Below, piece after piece: positions 1-7,449 of a stretch of DNA of 52,474 nt. A program made the position numbers and the translations under genes. Where the stretch lies: the NCBI GenBank assembly GCA_030538155.1, contig JAUNUN010000017.1:1-52474 (forward strand), read 5' to 3'. The notes under the pieces are model-generated. The model searched no databases, was not told where the DNA came from, and worked only from the letters and a program-made list of their open reading frames with translations. The first letter of the stretch is position 1. Every line of letters starts with the position of its first letter. The stretch is from a bacterium (GTDB lineage: Bacteria; Desulfobacterota; Desulfobulbia; Desulfobulbales; Desulfobulbaceae).

Positions 1-197
1 ATATATAAGAATCAAGGGGGACAGTAATTTTCTATTGACACTGTCAACCATATCAGCAAAATGTCCTCAAACAACGGGCAGGACAGCCAACGAAACGGCA
101 GCAACAGCGCATGGTTCCGGATCAACTGGTTGCTGAAGCCTGTGCTGCCCAGAAGATGCGAACAGGATCAATTTGCGCTGCTACGCAGCAAAACGAG
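1..197. other. Left-edge non-coding stretch
   Basis: I see no convincing gene before the stop of the EamA gene. The stretch holds a perfect small inverted repeat, TTGACA-C-TGTCAA (35-47), just after a GGGGGACAGTAATTTT segment (16-31). That segment resembles sequence I associate with the flanks of REP-type (Y1) transposase relics, but this is a weak recollection and no transposase reading frame is present here. Confidence 0.3.
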
Positions 198-1085
198 TCA
201 TCCCTTCCTCTCATCTCCCACCCGCCAGGTAGCCAAAACGATTCCGATAAAGATGAAGGCAGCGCCCCTGGCCTGATGCCAGGCCGGTTGCTCGTGCAGG
301 AAGATGATGGCCAGGATGGTGCTGAACACCGGCATCAGGTGGACAAAAGGCCCGGCCCGGTTTGCGCCCACGATCCGCACCGCATAATTCCAGCAGAGAA
401 AGGCCAGCACCGAGGCACAAAGAGACACATAAAGGATGGCTAGGAGCACCGGTCCTGTTAGGGGAATGCGTAGCCCCTGCTGCAACTCCCACAGGTACAG
501 GGGCACAAGCCCAACCAGCCCGACCGCATTGATGCTAAAAAGAAAGGCCAAAGGGTGCAAATCTCTGGGCAAGCGGCGCAAGGTCACCGCATACACCGAC
601 CAGCCTGCTGCAGCCAGGAGCACCAGGATATCGCCCTGGTTGAAGGTAAACGCCAGCAGCTGCGAGACCTCGCCCTGCGCCAGAATCAGCAGAACGCCGC
701 CAAAAGAAAGGATTATCCCCAGCACTTGGCGTGGCCGCAGGGTTTCTCGGTGCAGGAGCCAGGCAACAAGGGCAATCAGGATGGGTGTGATGGAGTTCAC
801 CAAGACCGCATTGATGGCGGTGGTGTACTGCACCGCTACGTAGAGCAGGGTATTGAAACCAGTCACCGCCAAGATGCCCTGCAAACAGATAAGCCCGGCA
901 TGCCGGCGGATAAGCGCGCGCTGTTGCCGGAAATGGGGCCAGGCAAAGGGAGCCAGCACCGCAAGGGCAACGGCCCAGCGCCAGAACCCAAGGGAAAGCG
1001 GCGGGACAAGCCCCTGTACGCCCCGGCCAAGGACAAAGTTGCCCGACCAGATCAGCGCGGTCAGAGTCAGAAGCAGATAGGGCAT
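198..1085 (-). CDS. EamA/DMT-family inner-membrane transporter
   Basis: Predicted metabolite exporter of the drug/metabolite transporter superfamily; the substrate cannot be read from sequence. The 295-residue product is almost entirely hydrophobic and opens with the family-typical LIWSGNFVLGR segment. It shows two tandem halves of about five helices each (roughly residues 1-140 and 145-290), the usual EamA duplication, and ends in a short charged tail (WRVGDERKG). Length is typical for the family. No strong ribosome site precedes the ATG, so the start is chosen by homology to the family N-terminus. It lies 61 bases downstream of the HTH/Zn-ribbon gene on the same strand and could be read through from it. 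Confidence 0.88.
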   Translation of the reverse strand: MPYLLLTLTALIWSGNFVLGRGVQGLVPPLSLGFWRWAVALAVLAPFAWPHFRQQRALIRRHAGLICLQGILAVTGFNTLLYVAVQYTTAINAVLVNSITPILIALVAWLLHRETLRPRQVLGIILSFGGVLLILAQGEVSQLLAFTFNQGDILVLLAAAGWSVYAVTLRRLPRDLHPLAFLFSINAVGLVGLVPLYLWELQQGLRIPLTGPVLLAILYVSLCASVLAFLCWNYAVRIVGANRAGPFVHLMPVFSTILAIIFLHEQPAWHQARGAAFIFIGIVLATWRVGDERKG

Positions 1086-1146
1086 AGCTGCGATTTGTAG
1101 TGTGTGGTTTTCCTGAAAATGCTGGGCAAACTAAATTTTGCTCGTG

Positions 1147-1464
1147 TTATCTGCTCTTCTGCACTATCCGATAGCGCGCCTTGCTGATGCGGGTGGAACG
1201 GCACTTGGGGCAACGGCCAGGTGCCTGTAGCCGTGTTCTGGCGATGAAGTGGAAGCCGCAGTGCAGGCAGAGTGGTGCATCCACCTCAAAAGACTCCTCC
1301 CCTGCTCTGTTTGCGCGACGCAGGTGCTCCAGATGGCTGATCAGGTCTTTTTCGCTCACACGCACCAGTTGGGACAACTCCCGCAGGGTGTGCCAACCTT
1401 GCCCAAGCACGGTGCGCAACTGACCGCGCAGGGTCTGCTCGGACTCCTCATTTATCATTCTCAT
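1147..1464 (-). CDS. Small HTH plus zinc-ribbon predicted transcriptional regulator
   Basis: A 105-residue protein with an N-terminal helix-turn-helix-like segment (about residues 15-50, with LRELSQLVRVSEKDLISHL) followed by a zinc ribbon. The ribbon's two pairs are CLHC and CPKC (about residues 63-66 and 84-87). This matches a family of predicted regulators in which an HTH is joined to a C-terminal Zn ribbon; the target is unknown. The start is supported by AGGAG five bases before the ATG. The ATG overlaps the stop of the upstream exonuclease gene by four bases (ATGA), so the two are translationally coupled. The basic C-terminus (RISKARYRIVQKSR) fits nucleic-acid contact. Confidence 0.72.
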   Translation of the reverse strand: MRMINEESEQTLRGQLRTVLGQGWHTLRELSQLVRVSEKDLISHLEHLRRANRAGEESFEVDAPLCLHCGFHFIARTRLQAPGRCPKCRSTRISKARYRIVQKSR

Positions 1465-2115
1465 CCATTCTCCTGAAAATGAAAAAGGCCGGACTGTTGC
1501 CGGGTCGCCTGGGTCCGCAACCAGGCCGGCACCTGCCGCCGCTGTAAGCGGGTGAGGGCATCCATCAGGCTAAAGGGCGTCTCTATCAATCCGTACTGAA
1601 GTTGCAGGCGTTCTTCCATGTAGAGCCACAACTGAGCGGTAGCCTCTGCATCGGCAAGCGCACGGTGCCAACTGCCCTGCACTATCAAGCCGCAGTGTGC
1701 CGCTAAAGTGGACAAACGGTACCGGGGCGCATCCGGCAAAATTCTGCGTGCGGCCAAAAGTGAACAGGCGCAGGCATTGTTGTGCATCCTGTGCTTCAGG
1801 CCCAGTCGGGCCAGTTCTGCCGCCAGAAAGGCCCGGTCAAAACGGGCTGTGGGCAACCATCGGCAGGTCGCCGCAAAAGGCGCAGAACTCGGGCAGTACC
1901 TCGGCGCTATTCGGTGCATCCTTGAGCATGGCATTGCTGATGCCGGTAAAGGCGGTGACAAAAGGACTGACCGCAAAACCAGGATTGATCAGGCGCTGGA
2001 ACCGGGCTCGGATTGATCCGCCCTCAACCAGCACCGCACCCACCTCGATCACTCGGGCCCCCTGCGCAGGCTTGCGCCCAGAGGTTTCAAAGTCAAAAAC
2101 AACCAGTGCAGACAT
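1461..2115 (-). pseudogene. DEDDh 3'-5' exonuclease (DnaQ/epsilon-like), frameshifted
   Basis: The N-terminal part carries the ExoI motif VVFDFETSG (metal-binding D and E). The downstream frame carries the rest of the domain, including FDRAFLAAELARLG (ExoII) and HRALADAEAT (ExoIII, H-x4-D). The two halves are in different frames. The break lies at an AAAA run at 1839-1842 (TTTT on the coding strand); removing one base gives a continuous MVAHSPFDRAF, exactly where the family has its AHN-x-x-FD segment. The protein would be about 215 residues, a free-standing epsilon-like proofreader or RNase T-type exonuclease. The ATG at 2115 is chosen because the domain begins at once after it; no clear ribosome site is seen. 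This is either a true pseudogene or a one-base sequence error. Confidence 0.75.
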
Positions 2116-2220
2116 GCGTATAGGCGGAATTTTCGGGCAATTTTGGTGCAAGGCCATCTGAAATACAGTAGGTTTGCACACAATCATACTCTGCTTATTC
2201 CGTCAACCTTGGAGGATTTG

Positions 2221-2703
2221 ATGCAACCTGAAGAAATGAGTGACAAGGCGCGGGAACTGTTCAAGGCCCGCATGCACTGCAGCCAGGCCGTTGCCATGGT
2301 GGGGCTGGAAAAACTTGGTTTGAGTGAGCCGGATACCATCAAGGCGCTGGGCGCCTTTGGCGGCGGTTTCGGCGGTTGCGGTAAAACCTGCGGTGCGCTG
2401 GTCGGCGCTGCCGCCATTATCGGTGCGCTGTACAGCCGCAGCAGTCTGGAGGAAAAGGAAAATCCCCGCATGTGGGCTGCCACCCGCAAGATGGTGGAAC
2501 GCTTCGAGGAACTGTGCCGGCAGTACGGAGGCATTAGTTGCCACGAAATCGCCCAGGTGGACTGGCTCGACCGGGATCAGGTCAAAACCTTCTACACCGA
2601 CCCGGACAGCCGCAGACAGCACTGCATCCGCCTGGTGGGCGAGGCCGGCCGTATTTTGGGCGAACTGCTGGAGCAGGAAAAAGCCCGCGAAGCGGCCAAA
2701 TAA
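2221..2703 (+). CDS. C_GCAxxG_C_C family redox protein
   Basis: A 160-residue cytoplasmic protein of the C_GCAxxG_C_C family, small cysteine-rich proteins thought to be redox-active and common in anaerobes; the biochemical function is unproven. Cysteines sit at positions 20 (HCSQAV), 53 and 57 (GGCGKTCGAL), 99, 107 (ISCHEI) and 135, in the family pattern. The glycine-rich AFGGGFGGCGKTCGALVG stretch is the best signature. The start is fixed by GGAGG at 2211-2215, five bases before the ATG; longer upstream readings lack a ribosome site. It may be co-transcribed with the next plus-strand gene, although a hairpin lies between them. Confidence 0.85.
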   Translation: MQPEEMSDKARELFKARMHCSQAVAMVGLEKLGLSEPDTIKALGAFGGGFGGCGKTCGALVGAAAIIGALYSRSSLEEKENPRMWAATRKMVERFEELCRQYGGISCHEIAQVDWLDRDQVKTFYTDPDSRRQHCIRLVGEAGRILGELLEQEKAREAAK

Positions 2704-2735
2704 CCGCCCTTCCCTTGCTGGCGGCAAATAACAAG

Positions 2736-2755
2736 CGGGCCGGTTTTCCGGCCCG
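2736..2755 (+). terminator. Perfect GC-rich hairpin between two plus-strand genes
   Basis: CGGGCCGG-TTTT-CCGGCCCG is a perfect 8-base stem with a four-base loop, 33 bases after the stop of the C_GCAxxG_C_C gene. There is no T-run behind it, so it is a weak terminator or an mRNA-stabilising or processing hairpin rather than a canonical intrinsic terminator. Confidence 0.45.
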
Positions 2756-2777
2756 TTACTGATTCTGGAGAACAAGT

Positions 2778-3182
2778 ATGCACGAGTTGAACGAGTTTCT
2801 CGCCTCCTGGGAGGCCACGGCCGAAGGCAACAAGGAAGCCTTTATTGCTTTGCACGCGCACCTGGCCGGCCTTACCGGAGTGCAGTTGCAGTTTATTGAA
2901 CGGCCGGGCATCACCTACTCGCTCAGGGCCGAGCACCCGGCCCAACAGCAACGGGAACTCTTTGTTATGGTGGATGTGATTGAAGACAGTCCGCGCTGGC
3001 TCTCGGTCTGCTTCTTCCAGGATATGGTGAGCGATCCGGATGAGGTTGGGGATCTTGTTCCCGGCGGCCTCCTGGGTGAGGATGCCGTCTGTTTTGATAT
3101 GGAAACTGCCGATGAAAAACAACTGGCTTATGTGGTCAAACGCATTGACGAGGCCTGGCACAAGGCCGGGCACACTCAATAA
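2778..3182 (+). CDS. Conserved-looking hypothetical protein, 134 aa
   Basis: I do not recognise the family. The product is acidic, soluble and globular-looking, with no signal peptide or membrane helix. Visible features are an N-terminal helical part (MHELNEFLASWEATAEG), alternating strand-like segments (LFVMVDVIED, WLSVCFFQDM) and a C-terminal helix (ADEKQLAYVVKRIDEAWHKA). The ATG has a good ribosome site (GGAG at 2767-2770). Codon use matches the neighbours. It follows the C_GCAxxG_C_C gene by 74 bases with a hairpin between, which suggests joint or attenuated expression. Confidence 0.75.
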   Translation: MHELNEFLASWEATAEGNKEAFIALHAHLAGLTGVQLQFIERPGITYSLRAEHPAQQQRELFVMVDVIEDSPRWLSVCFFQDMVSDPDEVGDLVPGGLLGEDAVCFDMETADEKQLAYVVKRIDEAWHKAGHTQ

Positions 3183-3275
3183 GCTCAATAAATTGCCGCA
3201 GTTGTAGGTAAGATTAAACAACAGCCGGGCGCACCTTCAAGCTGCAAACGGAGCTGAAGCCGCTCCTGTTCACTA

Positions 3276-4181
3276 TCAGGACAGCGCGCCAAAGCATTTG
3301 GGATCAAGGGAGGCCAGCGCATCCAGGGCTTGAGCGAGTTGCCTGTCATTGCGCTGGGCATGGGTGACCAGGCTGAACTGCACCTCTGGGCCGCCTTCTC
3401 TAATGGTTATTTCCCGTAACACGCCGTCTGCTACTTCCCGCCGCACCGAATAACCCACCAGAAAGGCCAGGCCCAAATCCCGGGCCACAAGTTCTTTAAT
3501 GACATCGCCGCTGATGCCTGCCATGGCAATTTGCGGTTGCACTTGATGCTGCTGCAGAAAATCTTCAATACTGCGCAGGATGCCGGTGCCCTCTTGCGGC
3601 AGGAGCAAAGGCAAGTGGTCGAGTTGGGCAACGGTAATTTCTTTGCCGCTCAGCCGCTCTGTGCCCTGGCCCGCCACCAGCAGCAGGCGGTCTGTAAAAA
3701 ACGGCACTGCCTGGAAATTGTCTACTGCCTCCACATTGACCATAACCGCGCAGTGAATCTCATGCCGCCTGAGCCGCTGCAGGGACTCCGCCTGGGTGCC
3801 CAGTACCATCCGTACCCGCAGCTCAGGGCACAGCCGCCGCCAGTGATCGAGTAAGGCCGGCATAAGGTATTGGCCGGGAATATGGTAGACCCCGACCAGC
3901 ATTTCCTTGCCGCGCGCCTTCATGGCTGCAAGCGCGTGCTCCAGCCTTTCTACCTGCTCAAATATGCTGACCGCATGGCTGTACACCCGCTGCCCCTGTT
4001 CGGTCAGACGCAGTTCGTTATGCTGTCGATACACCAGCTTCATGCCCAGGGCCTGTTCCAGCTTTTTGATCTGCATGGTTATGGCCGGAGGCGAGACAAA
4101 AAGCCGAGCCGCTGCCTCGGCCATGCTCTTGTAGCGGGCCGCCATGTAGAGACAGCGCAACTGATTCAGGTTGATGTGCAT
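3276..4181 (-). CDS. LysR-type transcriptional regulator
   Basis: A 301-residue LysR-family regulator of normal length. The N-terminal winged HTH (about residues 1-62) is clear: NLNQLRCLYMAARYKSMAEAA, then RLFVSPPAITMQIKKLEQAL, then LVYRQHNELRLTEQG. A linker helix follows (about 63-90), then a two-lobed substrate-binding domain (about 92-295) with the typical YHIPGQYLMPALLDHW opening. The effector is unknown. Unlike most LysR genes it is not divergent from a target: it lies about 100 bases downstream of the DUF2332 gene on the same strand, at the 3' end of a long minus-strand gene series, so its target is not obvious from position. Confidence 0.92.
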   Translation of the reverse strand: MHINLNQLRCLYMAARYKSMAEAAARLFVSPPAITMQIKKLEQALGMKLVYRQHNELRLTEQGQRVYSHAVSIFEQVERLEHALAAMKARGKEMLVGVYHIPGQYLMPALLDHWRRLCPELRVRMVLGTQAESLQRLRRHEIHCAVMVNVEAVDNFQAVPFFTDRLLLVAGQGTERLSGKEITVAQLDHLPLLLPQEGTGILRSIEDFLQQHQVQPQIAMAGISGDVIKELVARDLGLAFLVGYSVRREVADGVLREITIREGGPEVQFSLVTHAQRNDRQLAQALDALASLDPKCFGALS

Positions 4182-4282
4182 TATTTCAGTCTCAGTGCTT
4201 GTACTGGATGGTTACCAAAGGCAAAGGCACAAGCAGATGCACCCTGGTGCAAGCCTGCCACGCACAATAAACTGATCGTATC

Positions 4283-5476
4283 TTATCTAGAGCAATACTC
4301 ACGCCAGGAAAAAATTCCCGGCAGCCAGGCAATCCGACTGCCGTGCGGGTGTACCCAGGCCAAATGCCGGCTCTGGTGCCGGCCATGGTGCCAGAGTTGG
4401 GCCGTCCAGCCGAGCCAACCGAAGGCGGGCGGCTTGTCGCCTGTGTCGCTTGAGCGCAGATGTTCCCACTGCAGCCAAAGCACCGGTTGCTCTTGGGCCA
4501 AGGCCCAGCGGGCAATATGCGCCTGCATGGTCTCGCCTTTATCCGGAAGATAGGCGTTAAGATAGCTGTTAAAGAGGATGCAGGGGGCCGCGAGTCTGGG
4601 TAAAGCCTGCAGGAAATCAGGCAGTTCCTGCGGCAGACGGCAGGCCTGCAGGTTAACCGGCGTATCGGTGGCATTGGTCTGGAGCAGGGTATCGATGGCC
4701 TGATTGAGCGTGCGCATACGGTCAATTTGGTCGGCCCAGACAAAGGCGGCCAGATAGCGCCGCTCTGCCTCGGTGTTCAGTTGAATCGGCGCAAGATCAC
4801 AGCCTGTGCGTGATATTATATGCGGCCCTGCTGCCGAAGCAGGTGGGGCAGGCGGCACAAAGGCACCCTCGCCCTGCACCTCGAAGGCCACTTCCCTGCC
4901 CCGGCCAAAAAGATGTCTTCCCCCACCGGGTTCGCTCGCAGCAGTAAGCGCGTAACAGCGCTTATCTGCCACCAGGTTCAGACCGGCGCTAGCCCCCAGT
5001 TCCACCAAATGTACTGCCTCCCAGCCGGTATAGCAGGCAGGCAAAAGCCAACACAGGCCACGGGCAGCCTCGTTGGTCTGCACCGGACGGTCGGCAATAA
5101 AGGTTGCCAGCTCCGGGCCCAGGGCATCGACGCTTTGGGCCAGCGCCTGATTGAAGCCTGGTTCGCTCGTATCTGCTCTGCCGCCCACGCCGGCATACCA
5201 GGCGGCAAGTTCTCTGGTTTCCGGGCTCTGACTGAGCACAGCCTGGTGCAAAGCCGCCAACAGCAAAAGCGGTACATCAAAAGAGGCGCGACCGGCGGAT
5301 GCAGCTAAAAGCCAGCCTGCAAAGGCATCGTCTTCGGCTAGACGACGGCCAAGCTGCGCAAAAAGAAGGTGATACAGGGGGGAAGAGCTTATGCAGAAAC
5401 GGGCCTGGGCCTCGAAGCGGGCCACCAGCTTGGCCCGGCGCTCAGAATCCAGGCTGGGATGAGAGTGCATCACCAT
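4283..5476 (-). CDS. DUF2332 family protein
   Basis: A 397-residue soluble protein matching the DUF2332 family. Recognisable parts are an N-terminal helical half (ARFEAQARFCISSSPLYHLL), a central nucleotide-binding-like loop LVELGASAGLNLVADKRCY (about residues 165-183) resembling a methyltransferase motif I, and a C-terminal W-rich region ending WVHPHGSRIAWLPG. The reaction is unknown; similarity of the GASAGLNL loop to SAM-dependent methyltransferases is suggestive only. It lies 60 bases after the CoA-transferase/GNAT gene and about 100 bases before the LysR gene, same strand. Confidence 0.8.
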   Translation of the reverse strand: MVMHSHPSLDSERRAKLVARFEAQARFCISSSPLYHLLFAQLGRRLAEDDAFAGWLLAASAGRASFDVPLLLLAALHQAVLSQSPETRELAAWYAGVGGRADTSEPGFNQALAQSVDALGPELATFIADRPVQTNEAARGLCWLLPACYTGWEAVHLVELGASAGLNLVADKRCYALTAASEPGGGRHLFGRGREVAFEVQGEGAFVPPAPPASAAGPHIISRTGCDLAPIQLNTEAERRYLAAFVWADQIDRMRTLNQAIDTLLQTNATDTPVNLQACRLPQELPDFLQALPRLAAPCILFNSYLNAYLPDKGETMQAHIARWALAQEQPVLWLQWEHLRSSDTGDKPPAFGWLGWTAQLWHHGRHQSRHLAWVHPHGSRIAWLPGIFSWREYCSR

Positions 5477-5536
5477 TCGAGTTCAGCAGCAGAAACGGCT
5501 ACGGGCTGACCGGCCCATCAACCTGCCTACACCAGG

Positions 5537-7417
5537 TTAAAACGCCATATCATAGCTGTAGACACCCTCTTCCAGGCTGCTTGCAACCTTGAGGCCGGAG
5601 TTGTTGAACACGCTCTGCATGCGCTCGTTTTCGCGCAGTACTTCCGCAGTAAAGCCGGCAATGCCGTTGCGCTTGGCGATCTTAATCAGGTGCTGGAAGA
5701 TAAAGGTGCCCAGCCCCTTGCCCTGCCACGAATCCCGCACCACAAAGGCCACCTCGGCCTTGTTCGTGCTTTCATTGAGGTAGTAGGTGCCCACGGCAAT
5801 AATCTGGTCGCCCTGCACCTCGGGAAGAGTTGCCACCACGGCCACGTCGCGGCGGTGATCGATATAGACAAAGTCCTGAATCTGGCGCGAGGTGAAGCGC
5901 TGCTGATGGCTCATGAAACGGTAGTAGATCGTTTCCTGGGAGAGGTTGTAGATAAGGTCGCGCATGTGCGGCTCATCAGTTGGGCGGATGGAGCGGAAGT
6001 TAACCTGGGTGCCGTCCTCCATCAGATAGGTGGCGCGCATGGCCTCTTCACCGGGCAGGGAAAAACGGTTGCCGAAACGGGCCAGGTCCGGACGCAGGTA
6101 TTTGGCGGCCACGGCCTCACGGAAGAGTTGTTCGCGAAAATCCGGATGGGCAATGGAAATAAGCTCCATGGCCCGTTCCTGGATGGATTTGCCGTGCAAA
6201 TAGGCCACCCCGTGTTCCGTTACCACATAGTGCACGCTGGCCCGGTTGATGACCACGCCGGAGCCGGGCTGAAGCGCGCTCACCACCAGGGAGCGCGTGC
6301 CGTCTTTGCTCACCGAGGGCAGCACGATAATGGCGCGGCCGCGCTCCGACTTGGCAGCGCCCCGGTTGAAATCCACTGTACCGCCGATGCCCGAATAAAA
6401 ACGGCCGCCCACCGAATCCGAGCAGACCTGGCCGGTCAGGTCGATCTCCAGGGCCATGCTCACCGAGACCATGCGGCGGTGCTTGGCAATTACGTTGGGG
6501 TCGTTGATGTATTCCGTGGGCCTGAAGCTGAAGAGAGGGTTGTCGTGGATATAGTCGTAGAGCTTCTTGGTGCCCATGCAGAAGCTGGCGCTGATCTTGC
6601 CCCGGTCGATGGACTTCATTGCGCCGGTCACTGCGCCGGATTCCACCAGGGAAATAATGGCATCCGAAATCATCTCCGTATGAAAGCCGATATCCCGGCG
6701 CTCAGAAAGAAACTGCATCACCACCTGCGGAATGCGGCCATAGCCCGGTACCCGGCCCAAGCCCAGTTCGATGGTGGAACCGTTGGGAATAAGCGCGGCG
6801 GCTGATTTGGCGATCTTGAGCGCAATTTTATTGGGTGGATCAAGCTCTCGTTCAAGAATAGGCCTGTCCACGGGCACCAGGATATCCAGATCAAAGACGT
6901 CCACCATGGTGTCGCCATGGGTCCAGGGCATGTTCGGGTTCACCTCGGCAATGACCAGGGTGGCATTTTCAATAGCGCTTTTTACAATATCAACAGATAC
7001 TCCAAGGCTTACCCTGCCCCGCTCATCCGGCGGCGTTACTTGGATCAGGGCAATGTCAATAGGCATCGCGCCCGAATCCAATAAGCGGGGCACATCCGAG
7101 AGCAGGATGGGGGTGTAGTCGCCAAAGCCCTCCTGGATCACCTCGCGCACATTGGAGCTGATGAAAAAGGCGTTTAAGGAAAAACTGTCCGAGAGTTTTT
7201 TGCTGGCATAGGGGGCCTCACCCTTAGTCAGCAACTGGATGATCTCCACATTGCTCACCGAACGGGCGCGGCCGGTCATGGCTGCAATCAGCTCCTGGGG
7301 CGCGCCGCAGCCGGTGCCGATAAAGACCCTTTGCCCGGATTTCATATGCGCCAGCGCTTCCTGGGGCGTGGCGGTCATTTCCGCATAGCGTGTCTGCCAA
7401 TTGTCATCGTAGCGCAT
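5537..7417 (-). CDS. Acetyl-CoA hydrolase/CoA-transferase fused to GNAT acetyltransferase
   Basis: A 626-residue fusion. Residues 1 to about 430 are an acetyl-CoA hydrolase/4-hydroxybutyrate CoA-transferase type domain, with FIGTGCGAPQELI near the start, the family segment SVGGRFYSGIGGTVDFNRGA, and GSGVVINRASVHYVVTEHGV. Residues from about 470 to the end are a GNAT domain: FRSIRPTDEPHMRDLIYNLS, an acetyl-CoA loop in DSWQGKGLGTFIFQHL, then the C-terminal ENERMQSVFNNSGL. The first domain would move CoA between acyl groups or hydrolyse acetyl-CoA; the second would acetylate a protein lysine or small amine. It is 32 bases after the ADP-forming acetyl-CoA synthetase gene and clearly in its operon. 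Ribosome site: GAGG nine bases before the ATG. Stand-alone CoA-transferases are about 430 residues, so the GNAT is a genuine extra module. Confidence 0.92.
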   Translation of the reverse strand: MRYDDNWQTRYAEMTATPQEALAHMKSGQRVFIGTGCGAPQELIAAMTGRARSVSNVEIIQLLTKGEAPYASKKLSDSFSLNAFFISSNVREVIQEGFGDYTPILLSDVPRLLDSGAMPIDIALIQVTPPDERGRVSLGVSVDIVKSAIENATLVIAEVNPNMPWTHGDTMVDVFDLDILVPVDRPILERELDPPNKIALKIAKSAAALIPNGSTIELGLGRVPGYGRIPQVVMQFLSERRDIGFHTEMISDAIISLVESGAVTGAMKSIDRGKISASFCMGTKKLYDYIHDNPLFSFRPTEYINDPNVIAKHRRMVSVSMALEIDLTGQVCSDSVGGRFYSGIGGTVDFNRGAAKSERGRAIIVLPSVSKDGTRSLVVSALQPGSGVVINRASVHYVVTEHGVAYLHGKSIQERAMELISIAHPDFREQLFREAVAAKYLRPDLARFGNRFSLPGEEAMRATYLMEDGTQVNFRSIRPTDEPHMRDLIYNLSQETIYYRFMSHQQRFTSRQIQDFVYIDHRRDVAVVATLPEVQGDQIIAVGTYYLNESTNKAEVAFVVRDSWQGKGLGTFIFQHLIKIAKRNGIAGFTAEVLRENERMQSVFNNSGLKVASSLEEGVYSYDMAF

Positions 7418-7449
7418 TACCGTAAGCCTCGTCGATTAGGAGGAAAGCA

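Noticed and set aside
5690..6805. 371-aa plus-strand frame opposite the CoA-transferase/GNAT gene
   Set aside because: Shadow frame; the minus-strand gene shows full domain conservation.
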